Counted from the stretch's first letter, positions 17,670 to 25,731 are shown. The stretch is DNA of 64,000 nucleotides from Pseudomonas reidholzensis (GCF_900536025.1 NZ_UNOZ01000029.1:114905-178904), one strand, 5' to 3'. Notes: generated by a model not told the origin, from the sequence alone. Numbers and translations are program-made.

Positions 17670-18002
17670 TTAGGCCATCGCAGCCTGTTCGAATACTTCA
17701 TCAGCCCATTGATTCAAGCTCTTGCCCGCAGCCCGAGCGGCAACACTCGCAGCGGCGTGTACTTCGGGACGTATACGCAGCATGACCTTGCCTGAAGCCG
17801 GTTTTTCGGGCGTTACGCCCCGCTCGGCGCAGTCCGCCAGGTAGTCGTCCAGTGCCCCGCGAAATGCCTCATGCAACTCGGGCACCGAACTGGCGTGAAA
17901 ACTGATGATGTCGCGCATGCCCAGCACCCGGCCGACAAAAATATCATCGCGCTCGTCGTACTCGACACGGGCGGCATAGCCTTTGTAACGCATGCAACTC
18001 AT
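17670..18002 (-). CDS. HicB-family antitoxin-like protein, no HicA partner
   Basis: A 110-residue protein with two parts: an N-terminal partial RNase-H-like HicB fold (YKGYAARVEYDERDDIFVGRV...VPELHEAFRGALDDYL) and a C-terminal ribbon-helix-helix DNA-binding segment (GKVMLRIRPEVHAAASVAA, GKSLNQWADEVFEQ). The start at 18002 follows AGGAG by eight bases; in-frame sequence further upstream runs through a palindrome and is rejected. HicB proteins neutralise the mRNA interferase HicA and repress their own operon. I find no HicA-like frame in the 72 bases upstream or the 85 bases downstream, so this copy is an orphan or a stand-alone regulator. Confidence 0.85.
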   Translation of the reverse strand: MSCMRYKGYAARVEYDERDDIFVGRVLGMRDIISFHASSVPELHEAFRGALDDYLADCAERGVTPEKPASGKVMLRIRPEVHAAASVAARAAGKSLNQWADEVFEQAAMA

Positions 18003-18034
18003 ATCCGCACTCCTGCCCGAAAGGTATCGGGGGA

Positions 18035-18055
18035 TGCTATCAAATTTAGATAGCA
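18035..18055. promoter_or_regulatory. Palindromic operator candidate upstream of hicB
   Basis: TGCTATC (18035-18041) and its exact reverse complement GATAGCA (18049-18055) flank the AT-only centre AAATTTA, 33 bases before the hicB start. The position and symmetry fit autorepression by the ribbon-helix-helix domain of HicB. Confidence 0.6.
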
Positions 18056-18074
18056 CCAGCGGCCCGATATCCAT

Positions 18075-19040
18075 TCAGAATTTTTCAGCCCCGGTCAAAA
18101 CCCGCGCATACCGATCGCGGTCCACATTGGCCCCGCTGAGCACCACCGCCACACGCTTGCCCGCCTGCCGCTCGCGCTCTTGTAGCAGCGCCGCCAAGCC
18201 GGCGGCGCCCGCGCCCTCGGCGGTATTGTGGGTGGTTTCGTGGTACAGGCGCATGGCCGCGGCGATCTCTTCATCGGTGACCCGGACGATGCGCGCGGCA
18301 TGCTCGCGGATCAGCGCGAACGCATCCGGATGCGGCATGCGGCAGGCCATGCCGTCGGCAAAGGTCTCGGCCGTGGCGGTGGTGACGATGCGGCCTTGCT
18401 CGAAGCTCTGCGCGTAGGCATCGGCGGCGCTGGACACCACGCCGACGATTTCGGTGTTCAGGCCGAGCAGGTTGCGCGCCTGGATCAGCCCGCAAATGCC
18501 CGAACCCATGCCGATCGGCACGTACACGCAGTCGAGGTCGGCCACCGCTTCGAACAACTCCAGGGCATACGTCGCCACGCCGCGCACCAGCTCCGGGTGG
18601 AACGCTGGCACCATGTCGTAGCCCAGCGCCTGCGCCAGGCGCGCCGCGTGCTCACGGGCCACGTCGAAGTCCGCGCCGTGCTCGATCAACTCGGCACCGA
18701 GGGCGCGCATAGCGGCGTTCTTTTCTCGCGAGTTGCCCTCGGGCACCACGATCACCAGGGGGATGCCCGCCTGGCGCGCAGCGAGCGCCATGCTCTGGCC
18801 GTGATTACCCCGGGTAGCGGTCACCAACCCGCGCGGTGGGTGGCCGCTGGCGAGCAACGAACGCACGTAGACCAGCCCGCCACGCACCTTGAATGCCCCG
18901 GTGGGCGCGTGGTTCTCGTGCTTGACCCACAGCTGGCAACCCGCCCGTTCGGCGAGCAGCGGCCAGGCGTGCTGGGCAGTGGCAGACATGTGCTGGTGGA
19001 CAAACGCGGCGGCTTCGCGCAGGGCTGGCAGGTCGAACAT
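18075..19040 (-). CDS. PLP-dependent threonine/serine dehydratase family protein
   Basis: A 321-residue fold-type II PLP enzyme. The cofactor lysine is in HENHAPTGAFKVRGG (about residue 51), followed by the ATRGNHGQS phosphate/substrate loop and a glycine-rich phosphate-binding loop VPIGMGSGICG. Such enzymes deaminate L-threonine or L-serine to a keto acid or, in related forms, act on hydroxy-aspartate. The start at 19040 (MFDLPALREAA) was chosen because AAGGA lies eight bases upstream; the ATG at 19049 would touch the Shine-Dalgarno sequence. It has no C-terminal regulatory domain, so it resembles the catabolic type. A MocR regulator is transcribed divergently 76 bp away and is its likely controller. 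Confidence 0.87.
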   Translation of the reverse strand: MFDLPALREAAAFVHQHMSATAQHAWPLLAERAGCQLWVKHENHAPTGAFKVRGGLVYVRSLLASGHPPRGLVTATRGNHGQSMALAARQAGIPLVIVVPEGNSREKNAAMRALGAELIEHGADFDVAREHAARLAQALGYDMVPAFHPELVRGVATYALELFEAVADLDCVYVPIGMGSGICGLIQARNLLGLNTEIVGVVSSAADAYAQSFEQGRIVTTATAETFADGMACRMPHPDAFALIREHAARIVRVTDEEIAAAMRLYHETTHNTAEGAGAAGLAALLQERERQAGKRVAVVLSGANVDRDRYARVLTGAEKF

Positions 19041-19090
19041 GGCGATCATCCTTCATCGGTCAGAGGTTGATCCGATCCTAGGCGCGGGGC

Positions 19091-19123
19091 ATTGTATGGG
19101 TAAATCGTTATATTGCATGGGTA
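19091..19123. promoter_or_regulatory. Direct repeat, candidate MocR operator
   Basis: ATTGTATGGGTA (19091-19102) and ATTGCATGGGTA (19112-19123) form a direct repeat with an exact 21-bp period, two helical turns, in the divergent dehydratase/MocR promoter region. MocR regulators such as GabR and PdxR bind directly repeated sites of this kind. The second copy overlaps the possible ATG at 19117. Confidence 0.55.
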
Positions 19124-20478
19124 GCAATTTCGTGTGGATTCCTCAGCTCAGTGACAACGGCCAACCGCGCTATCTTGCCTTGGTCGAGGCGATCGCCGAG
19201 GCCATCGAGTGCGGCGACCTGAAAGTCGGCGAGCGGCTGCCGCCGCAGCGACGCCTGGCCTGGGCGCTCGGGCTGAATCCCAGCACCACCCAACAGGCTT
19301 ATCGCGAGGCCGCCGCCCGCCACCTGGTCGCCGGTGCGGTCGGGCGCGGCACCTATGTACTGGCGGGGAGCAAAGAGGCGACGCTGTTTCGCCTCAAGCG
19401 GTATGACCTGCCAAGCCAGGTGATCGACCTGTCGACCAACGTGCCCGTGATCGATCCGCACAACCACGACCTGCAGGACAGCTTGCGCACCTTGCTCGAT
19501 CAAAGCGAATTGGCCCTGCTCGAGCAGTATCTGGGCCCTGAGCAACTGCTGCTGGGCCGCTTGCAGGGCGCGCGCTGGCTGGCCAACCGCGGCCTGACCC
19601 TGGCGCCGGACGAACTGCTGCTCTGCGGTGGCGCCCAGCAGGCGCTGGGCAGCGTGTTGCAGTCGCTGTGCCAGGACGGCGAGGCGGTGATGGTCGAGGC
19701 GTTGACCGCGCCCGGGATCAAGGCGGCCTGCCGCCAGTTGCGCCTGCCGGTACACGGCGTGGCGCTGGACCAGCACGGCCTGCGACCGGACGAACTGGAC
19801 CGCGTCGCGCGTGCCAGTGGCGCACGCGTGCTGGTCATCACGCCGACCCTGCACAACCCGACCGGCAGCTGCATGGATGCGGCGAGGCGCCAGGCGATTG
19901 CCGAGGTAGCCAAGCGCCATCAACTCCTGGTGATCGAGGATGACGTGTATGGCGCGCTGACCGACCAGCCTCCCCTGTACCCGCTGCTGGACGGTCAGGG
20001 CATTCTCATCAGCAGCCTGTCGAAGACCGTCGCGGCGGGCCTGCGCCTGGGTTGGATCGTCGCCCGGCCAGCCCTGCTGGCGCAGATCGACCCGCACACC
20101 CAGGCCACGCACTGGCCGGTTTCGCCGTTGAACCTGCGCATTGCCTGCCAGTGGATCGAGGACGGCACGGCGGCCCGCCGGCTGGCCTGGAACCGCGCAG
20201 AAACCGCCGAGCGCTGGCGCCTGGCGCGCAGCCTGCTGGGCGATGCGCTGTTGAGCGGCGGCCAAGCATCGCCGCACGTCTGGGTAGCAACCCCTGAGAG
20301 CGCGCAAACGCTGGCCAGGGAGTGCCGCGAACGCGGGGTCGAAGTGGTGCCGGCAAGTGTCTTCGCCATTGGCGTCGAGGAAGTCCGGGCGGTACGCATC
20401 AGCCTGTCGGCGGCCACCAGTCGAGTACAGCTGAAACAAGGGCTGGAGGCCGTGCGACAAGCCTTGGGGCTGGGCTGA
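19117..20478 (+). CDS. MocR-type transcriptional regulator (GntR HTH fused to aminotransferase-like domain)
   Basis: About 453 residues. An N-terminal GntR winged helix (YLALVEAIAEAIECGDLKVGERLPPQRRLAWALGLNPSTTQQAY) is joined to a class I aminotransferase-like domain with HNPTG, EDDVYGAL and the PLP lysine in SSLSKTVAAGLRLGW. MocR proteins sense an amine or amino acid, or PLP itself, through this domain and act as activator and autorepressor. The start is uncertain: ATG codons at 19096 and 19117 and a GTG at 19132 are in frame and none has a good ribosome-binding site. The divergent gene encodes a PLP dehydratase, the likely target. The stop codon abuts the DUF2790 gene on the other strand. 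Confidence 0.88.
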   Translation: MGSNFVWIPQLSDNGQPRYLALVEAIAEAIECGDLKVGERLPPQRRLAWALGLNPSTTQQAYREAAARHLVAGAVGRGTYVLAGSKEATLFRLKRYDLPSQVIDLSTNVPVIDPHNHDLQDSLRTLLDQSELALLEQYLGPEQLLLGRLQGARWLANRGLTLAPDELLLCGGAQQALGSVLQSLCQDGEAVMVEALTAPGIKAACRQLRLPVHGVALDQHGLRPDELDRVARASGARVLVITPTLHNPTGSCMDAARRQAIAEVAKRHQLLVIEDDVYGALTDQPPLYPLLDGQGILISSLSKTVAAGLRLGWIVARPALLAQIDPHTQATHWPVSPLNLRIACQWIEDGTAARRLAWNRAETAERWRLARSLLGDALLSGGQASPHVWVATPESAQTLARECRERGVEVVPASVFAIGVEEVRAVRISLSAATSRVQLKQGLEAVRQALGLG

Positions 20479-20736
20479 TCAGCCCTGGCCGCAGCCTTCA
20501 CCCATGGCCCGGTACTGCAGGGTGTGGATTTGGCCCTGGTGGTCTTCGTAGGTCATGGTGGCGGGCACCACCTCGCAGACATTGGGGAGGGTCGACAGGC
20601 TGATCACACGCTTGATATCGAGGTTGGTGGAGTAGTCATATTGCATGACGTGGGGCTGGCTCGAGACAGGCTGGACCTCATTGGCGAGGGCGAGCGAAGA
20701 CATCCCGGCCAATGCAAGAATCATAAGTGCTTTCAT
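20479..20736 (-). CDS. DUF2790 family small secreted protein
   Basis: An 85-residue protein with a signal peptide (MKALMILALAGMSSLALA, cleavage likely before NEVQ) and the DUF2790 core: HVMQYDYSTNLDIKRVISL followed by CEVVPATMTYEDHQGQIHTLQY. The family is small, periplasmic and abundant in Pseudomonas, often in several paralogues per genome. No biochemical function is known to me. Two Cys residues (in NVCEVV and EGCGQG) could form a disulfide. It converges with the MocR gene with no gap. Confidence 0.88.
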   Translation of the reverse strand: MKALMILALAGMSSLALANEVQPVSSQPHVMQYDYSTNLDIKRVISLSTLPNVCEVVPATMTYEDHQGQIHTLQYRAMGEGCGQG

Positions 20737-21140
20737 GGTGTGTGGCCTTCAAGGCAATCACGCTGATCGATTGACTTCAATATGCCGTCAATGGCGCGGA
20801 GAAGTTGTCATCAACTGCGAGATGACACGAAGTACCGTTCCCGCTTTGTCGTACTGCTGGAGGGAATGAGTGAAATTTTACGCCTGGCCTGGAATAGTTG
20901 AACCCCGCACTCGGACAATCACCCTTGCGGGATTTGCAACAATCTGCGACAAAGCGCGCGAACCGAATTGACTGCAACAGCGGGGCTAGAGCCACCCGCT
21001 GCTGTTGTCAGATCCGGCCCTTTCGCGGGGCAAGCCCGCTCCCACAGGTTCACTGCCTTCCTTGAGATGCGTGGAGAACCTGTGGGAGCGGGCTTGCCCC
21101 GCGAAAGGGCCAGCACTGACACCACCCCACCGGAACAACC
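20737..21140. other. Intergenic region with a REP pair
   Basis: This 404-bp stretch separates the DUF2790 gene from the GNAT gene. Apart from the REP pair at 21014-21112 and presumed promoter sequence for the two flanking divergent genes I see no gene or RNA structure in it. Confidence 0.6.
21014..21112. repeat. Inverted REP pair, near-perfect arms
   Basis: The left arm CCTTTCGCGGGGCAAGCCCG then CTCCCACAGGTTC (about 21017-21050) and its mirror (about 21075-21110) are complementary over more than 30 bases, with a 25-base spacer. This is the best preserved of the five pairs in the window. Confidence 0.88.
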
Positions 21141-21590
21141 ATGCCCGACCTTGAAATCAGCCCGCTGAGCGGCCTGCAACGCCGCCTGCTGGAGCACTTC
21201 TACCGCCAGCAAGGCTCGCGCATGCGCCCCGCCGCCGACGGCGAGCTGTGGGTGGCACGCGCCGAGGGCGTTATTGCCGGCCTGAGCCTCAGCCCGGTCG
21301 CCCATGGCCACTGGCTCACCGGCCTGCTGGTCGACCCACAATGGCGCGGCCGCGGCGTCGCCGGGCAGCTGATCGAAGCCGCACTGGCCGCGACCCATGG
21401 CCCGACCTGGCTGTTCTGCCACCCGGACCTCGAAGCCTTCTACCAGCGCCTGGCCTTCAGCCCTGCCGATTCACTGCCCGACGCCCTGGCCATGCGCCTG
21501 GCGCGTTACCAGCGGAGCAAACGCCTGATGGCGCTGGTCCGCGATCAATCGTCGCCGACATCCAGCCCAGGGAACAGCACGTCGGTATAG
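21141..21590 (+). CDS. GNAT family N-acetyltransferase
   Basis: A 149-residue acetyltransferase. The acetyl-CoA binding motif is visible as LLVDPQWRGRGVAGQLIEAAL (about 58-77), preceded by GELWVARAEGVIAGLSL and followed by FYQRLAFSP. It would transfer acetyl from acetyl-CoA to an amine, and the substrate is not deducible. The last 46 bases overlap the 3' end of the convergent deformylase gene, so the tail DQSSPTSSPGNSTSV is read from the opposite strand of def and is probably not conserved. Confidence 0.82.
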   Translation: MPDLEISPLSGLQRRLLEHFYRQQGSRMRPAADGELWVARAEGVIAGLSLSPVAHGHWLTGLLVDPQWRGRGVAGQLIEAALAATHGPTWLFCHPDLEAFYQRLAFSPADSLPDALAMRLARYQRSKRLMALVRDQSSPTSSPGNSTSV

Positions 21591-22081
21591 CCGAACCGAG
21601 CGAAATCCTGAATCCGCGAGGGGTACAGCCGGCCGATCAGGTGGTCGCATTCGTGCTGCACCACGCGGGCATGGAAGCCGTCGGCAAAGCGGTTGATCGG
21701 ATTGCCCTGGGGGTCGATCCCCGAATAGCTGATGTGCTTGTAGCGCGCAACCACACCGCGCAGGCCAGGCACCGACAGGCAGCCCTCCCAGCCCTCCTCG
21801 ACCTCGGTCGCCAGCGGCGTGATCAGCGGGTTGAGCAGAATGGTCTGCGGCACCGGCTCGGCATCCGGGTAGCGCTCGCTGCGCTCGAAGCCGAAGATCA
21901 CCAGTTGCAGGTCGACGCCAATCTGCGGTGCGGCCAGGCCGACGCCGCCGACGTGGTGCATGGTCTCGAACATGTCGTCGATCAGCTGCTGCAGCTCGGC
22001 GCTGCCGATCATGTGTTCAGGTACCGGTGGGGCGATGCGCAGCAGGCGCTCGTCGCCCATCTTGAGGATGTCTCGGATCAT
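21545..22081 (-). CDS. def: Peptide deformylase
   Basis: A 178-residue metallohydrolase that removes the N-formyl group from nascent proteins. All three signature motifs are present: GVGLAAPQ (47-54), EGCLS (99-103, metal Cys) and HECDH (143-147, the HExxH zinc/iron site). Pseudomonas genomes usually carry one deformylase gene beside fmt; this one lies elsewhere and is likely the second copy. The start codon overlaps the stop of the upstream YihY gene by one base (TGATG), so the two are translationally coupled. Confidence 0.92.
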   Translation of the reverse strand: MIRDILKMGDERLLRIAPPVPEHMIGSAELQQLIDDMFETMHHVGGVGLAAPQIGVDLQLVIFGFERSERYPDAEPVPQTILLNPLITPLATEVEEGWEGCLSVPGLRGVVARYKHISYSGIDPQGNPINRFADGFHARVVQHECDHLIGRLYPSRIQDFARFGYTDVLFPGLDVGDD

Positions 22082-23037
22082 CAGGGGTTCGGCTCACTGG
22101 TCTGGGGTTCGGCGGCGGCCGGGTGCTCATGGCCGAGCACGGTGATGGTCTCCTGCGGCTTGTTGCCGTCGAAATCCTTCTCGCCGGGGTTCTTGCCCTC
22201 CGCCGACATGTGCTCGATCACCGCGTTCATCTCGGCGCCGAGCAAGAGTACGGCGGCGGAAATGTAGAAGTACAGCAACAGCACGATGATTGCACCGATG
22301 CTGCCATACATGGCGTTGTAGTCGGCAAAGGTCTTGACGTAGTAACCAAACCCCAGCGAAGCGATGATCCACACCACCACGGCCAGCACCGAGCCCGGGG
22401 TGATGAAGCGAAATTTCTGTTTGACGTCAGGCATGACGTAATAGATCAGCGCGACCGCCACCATCATCAGGATGATGATCGCCGGCCAGCGCAGGATGGT
22501 CCACAGCGTGACGATGAACTCCTGCATGCCGATCTGCGCGGCGATCCACTCCATCACCTGCGGGCCAAGCACCATCAGGGCCGCGGCGGCCAGGAGCATG
22601 CCGGCGATGCCGATGGTGTAGAAGATCGACAGCGGAATGCGCTTCCACACGGGACGCCCCTCGGGCACGTCGTAGGCGGCGTTCATCGCGCTCATCATCA
22701 ACCGCACACCGGCCGAGGCGGTCCACAGGGCGATCACGATACCCACCGAGAGCAAGCCACCCTTGGACTGCTGCAACTGGTCGATCACCGGATTGACCTG
22801 CTCCAGCGCCTGGGGCGGCAACACCAGCTCCGACTGCAGGCGCAGCCAGGAGAAAAAGTCCGGGAGATGCAAGAAACCGATCAGGGCAATCAGGAACAAC
22901 AGGAACGGGAACAGCGAAAACAGCATCTGGTAGGCCAGTGCCGACGCATAGGTGGACATCTCGTCATCGAGAAACTCGCTGACGGTGCGCACCAGCACAC
23001 GGTGCAGGGGGAGGCCCTGCAGGGCAGGTAAAATCAT
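22081..23037 (-). CDS. YihY/BrkB family inner-membrane protein
   Basis: A 318-residue protein with about six hydrophobic segments and the family hallmarks: SEFLDDEMSTYASALAYQMLFSLFPFLLF at the N-terminus, LWTASAGVRLMMSAMNAAYDVPEGR in the middle and YYVKTFADYNAMYGSIGAIIVLLLYFYISA towards the end. The C-terminal tail after EMNAVIEH is soluble and proline-rich. The family was once called ribonuclease BN, wrongly; its transport or membrane role is undefined. AAGGAG six bases before the ATG gives a strong start. It heads a two-gene unit with def. Confidence 0.9.
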   Translation of the reverse strand: MILPALQGLPLHRVLVRTVSEFLDDEMSTYASALAYQMLFSLFPFLLFLIALIGFLHLPDFFSWLRLQSELVLPPQALEQVNPVIDQLQQSKGGLLSVGIVIALWTASAGVRLMMSAMNAAYDVPEGRPVWKRIPLSIFYTIGIAGMLLAAAALMVLGPQVMEWIAAQIGMQEFIVTLWTILRWPAIIILMMVAVALIYYVMPDVKQKFRFITPGSVLAVVVWIIASLGFGYYVKTFADYNAMYGSIGAIIVLLLYFYISAAVLLLGAEMNAVIEHMSAEGKNPGEKDFDGNKPQETITVLGHEHPAAAEPQTSEPNP

Positions 23038-23154
23038 AGCGTCTCCTTTCGCCGCTCGATCAACTGGGTGCAGGCCGGCTTGCCGGGCAGGCCTTGTTCA
23101 ATGCATGCAGTCTAATAGACCACGCGCGGGCCGTTGCATCCCATCGCCCCACTA

Positions 23155-23184
23155 AAGAAAACGGCCGCCAGCAGGCAGCCGTTT
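23155..23184 (-). terminator. Terminator of the csbD-like gene
   Basis: AAACGGC (23158-23164) pairs with GCCGTTT (23177-23183). Read on the minus strand, the hairpin is followed by TTTCTTT. It begins about 18 bases after the stop of the CsbD-like gene. Confidence 0.7.
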
Positions 23185-23201
23185 TCCTACACGGCAATCG
23201 A

Positions 23202-23381
23202 TCAAGGCTTCTTCACGGCATCCTTGACCTTGCCCACTGCCTGCTGGGCTTCACCTTTGACCTCTTGGGCCTTGCCCTCGGCGCGCAGCTTGTCGTTGTC
23301 GGTGACCTTGCCAACACCTTGCTTGATGTTGCCCACCGCTTCGTTGGCCAAACCTTTAGCTTTGTCTTTGGTGCCACTCAT
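23202..23381 (-). CDS. CsbD family stress-response protein
   Basis: A 59-residue, very hydrophilic, Lys/Glu/Ala-rich protein. It matches the CsbD pattern: DKAKGLANEAVGNIKQGVGK followed by a second repeat EGKAQEVKGEAQQAVGKVKD. Such proteins are induced in stationary phase and general stress, often very strongly, and their function is unknown. AAGGAG lies eight bases before the ATG at 23381, which settles the start against longer in-frame possibilities reaching 23567. A terminator follows. Confidence 0.9.
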   Translation of the reverse strand: MSGTKDKAKGLANEAVGNIKQGVGKVTDNDKLRAEGKAQEVKGEAQQAVGKVKDAVKKP

Positions 23382-23624
23382 GGGGAAATCTCCTTGAGGC
23401 AAAGACACGAGAAAACGTGTCGACATACGGATCGACTGCTGCCGGTTGTCGAGAGTTTCAATTGATTTGCAGAGCGTTCGCTCAACGGCATTCAGCGTGC
23501 GAATATCGCCCCGAATCGCTCCCTGGCGCTGCGCAAGCTGCCAACGCTTGCCTAGAATCGCTGCCAACGTCCGCCCAACGAAGGTGGCCCTGATAACAAC
23601 AACAGCTTTCGGAACCCCGCACCC

Positions 23625-25097
23625 ATGCGCCTAATGCCTGTGCTGGCAGCCCTGCTGCCGCTGCTCCCGTTGACCGCCATCGCCACGCCCCAGCCCGCCA
23701 CCGAGACCTTGCAGGTCAACCGCTACGCCGACGACGGCGAGCCCGGCAGCCTGCGCTGGGCGATCGAGACCAACAACCAGAACCCCGGCCACTACCAGAT
23801 CGACATCGCCGCGATCGGCCAGCCGCCGTATGTCATCCGCCCAACCCGCGCACTCCCTGACATCAAAGGCCCGGTGCGCATCACCGGCCAGTCCTGGGCA
23901 CGCGACGGGCAATACATCGCCATCGACGGCTCGGGCTACATCAAGGACCAGGGCGTGCGCACCTGCCCCGGCGCCCTGCCCGGCCAGTTCGGCACCAACG
24001 TACGCACCACCACCCACCCCGGGCTGGTCCTGCGCGATACCCAAGGCGTGCACATCAGCGGGCTTGAGGTGCGCAACTTCTGCATCGGCATCCTGGTCAA
24101 CCGCGCCAGCGCCAACGTCATCGAAGACAACCGCATCATCGCCAACAAGGGCGGTGCGGGGATCATGCTCACCGGCGACGACGGTGCCGGCAACCCGACC
24201 GCCACCACCACCAATAACAACAAGGTCCTGCGCAACCAGCTGATCGACAATGGCGATGGCCTCGAGCTGACCCGCGGCGCGGCGTTCAACCTGGTGGCCG
24301 ACAACCTGTTCCGCTCGACCGCAGCCAACCCGGAGCCCTCGCAAGGCATCGAGATCCTGCTCGGCAACGACAACAGCGTGGTGCGCAACCGCTTCGAGAA
24401 CTACTCCGACGGCCTGCAGATCAACTGGGGCAAGCGCAACTACCTGGGTGCCAATACCTTCAGCGGCAACTCGATCGGCGTCAGCATCACCGGCGAGGGC
24501 AACATCCTCGATGGCAACCTGATCCACGGCAACCGCATCGGCGTGGCCGTGCGCGCCGAGCCGGACATCACCCGTACGCGCCTGACCGCTAACCGCATCT
24601 GGGGTAACAGCCAGGACATTCGCCGCTGCGAGGCGGGCGGATCGTGCGTGCCGGATCAACGTACCGGGGCGATCATCTTCGGCGTGCCGGCCCAGGCACA
24701 CGCGTTGTACGTGGGCTCGCGCGGGGTCGGGGCGGAGCTTGCGAAAAAGGACCAGGCGATCATCTGCGACGCCAAGGGCGAGCCAAAGCCGTGCCTGCCG
24801 CTGCCTAACCACAACCAGCAACCGCCACAGCTGACGGCCCTCGAGCAAAACACCTTGCGCGGCGAAGTGCAGGGGCCGGCGTCGAGCCTGTTGCGCATCG
24901 AGCTGTTCGGCAATGCCGCGGCGCAGGCCAGTGAAGCCGAGCAATACCTGGGGGAGGTGCTGGTGAACAGCGACGAGCACGGCAAGGCACGGTTTGCCCA
25001 GCTGCTGGAGAACGCGGCAGGGTTGAACAGCTTTACGGCGACGGTGACTACCGCCGACGGGGCGACCTCGGAGTTGAGCCAGCCGCTGCGGCGCTGA
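23625..25097 (+). CDS. Secreted right-handed parallel beta-helix protein
   Basis: A 490-residue exported protein. A signal peptide (MRLMPVLAALLPLLPLTAIA) is followed by VNRYADDGEPGSLRWAIETNN, typical of CSLREA/NosD-like beta-helix proteins, and then turns of a right-handed beta-helix rich in N and G (GLVLRDTQGVHISGLEVRN, NVIEDNRIIANKGG, NKVLRNQLIDNGDGL, NSVVRNRFENYSDGL and more, about 125-325). The last 130 residues look like an Ig-like or other beta domain. Related folds are pectate lyases, alginate epimerases and periplasmic NosD-like proteins, but no catalytic residues of those are evident. The start could also be ATG 23634. It stands alone. Confidence 0.8.
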   Translation: MRLMPVLAALLPLLPLTAIATPQPATETLQVNRYADDGEPGSLRWAIETNNQNPGHYQIDIAAIGQPPYVIRPTRALPDIKGPVRITGQSWARDGQYIAIDGSGYIKDQGVRTCPGALPGQFGTNVRTTTHPGLVLRDTQGVHISGLEVRNFCIGILVNRASANVIEDNRIIANKGGAGIMLTGDDGAGNPTATTTNNNKVLRNQLIDNGDGLELTRGAAFNLVADNLFRSTAANPEPSQGIEILLGNDNSVVRNRFENYSDGLQINWGKRNYLGANTFSGNSIGVSITGEGNILDGNLIHGNRIGVAVRAEPDITRTRLTANRIWGNSQDIRRCEAGGSCVPDQRTGAIIFGVPAQAHALYVGSRGVGAELAKKDQAIICDAKGEPKPCLPLPNHNQQPPQLTALEQNTLRGEVQGPASSLLRIELFGNAAAQASEAEQYLGEVLVNSDEHGKARFAQLLENAAGLNSFTATVTTADGATSELSQPLRR

Positions 25098-25105
25098 TGC
25101 ATCCA

Positions 25106-25212
25106 GGGGCCGCTGTGCGGCCCTTCGCGGGTAAACCCGCTCCCACAGGGATAGCGCTGATCTGAAGGTTTGCGCGGTCCCTGTGGGAGCGGGTTTACCC
25201 GCGAAAGCGTCA
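25106..25212. repeat. Inverted REP pair with adjoining GC hairpin
   Basis: Arms GCGGGTAAACCCGCTCCCAC (25127-25146) and the reverse complement at about 25184-25203 flank a 37-base spacer. The left arm is preceded by GGGCCGCTGTGCGGCCC, a hairpin that recurs after the EamA gene near 30354. It may terminate transcription of the beta-helix gene. Confidence 0.85.
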
Positions 25213-25350
25213 GCACAGGCAGCAAATTCGCTAACTGACTGGCATTGGGGCTTACCTGCTATGAAGTCGGCACCGATGGCAAACCTTGCTCGCCCGAGCG
25301 CCACCCCGCACAATGTCGGGTCATCCAAGCGTCAACCCGCAGGAACCTGC

Positions 25351-25731
25351 ATGAAACTCGACAAACCCAGCGCCATCGCGCGGCGCAACCTAGCGCTGGC
25401 CAAGCCGGTGCTCAACAGCGACAACTCTCTGTTCGCCATCCTCGACAGCAAACGCAACCTGTGGTGGTTCGACGTGCCGGTGGGGCTGCTGCGCAAAGGT
25501 CAGCCCGACTGGGTCAACCTGCTGCTGCACACCCCCGAGTCCGACGAGCTGCAGCACCTCAAGGTGCCGATCAACTTCCTGCGCGCGCATCAAGAGCAGA
25601 TGGAAGTGCGCAAGCCCGGCAAGCGCCGCTCGACCATCAGCCTGGCGCTGAGCGCCGACCGCGACTCGCTGCTGCGCGACACCCGCCCAGGCGGCGAGCA
25701 GCTGGACTTCCGCACCTTCGTTCAGCCCTGA
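25351..25731 (+). CDS. Conserved hypothetical protein, 126 aa
   Basis: I do not recognise the family. The protein is basic and soluble, with no signal peptide or membrane segment. It starts MKLDKPSAIARRNLALAKPV, has an aromatic strand NLWWFDVPVGLL, and ends with a Ser/Arg-rich portion (RRSTISLALSADRDSLLRDT) and EQLDFRTFVQP. AGGAA stands six bases before the ATG at 25351; earlier in-frame ATGs lie in REP-proximal sequence and look untranslated. Codon use is like that of neighbouring genes, which supports a real gene. It converges with the CvfB-like gene without a gap. Confidence 0.7.
   Translation: MKLDKPSAIARRNLALAKPVLNSDNSLFAILDSKRNLWWFDVPVGLLRKGQPDWVNLLLHTPESDELQHLKVPINFLRAHQEQMEVRKPGKRRSTISLALSADRDSLLRDTRPGGEQLDFRTFVQP

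Noticed and set aside
23631..25328. 565-codon minus-strand frame opposite the beta-helix gene
   Set aside because: It runs through a REP pair and is compositionally an antisense shadow; the plus-strand gene has a signal peptide and regular helix repeats.
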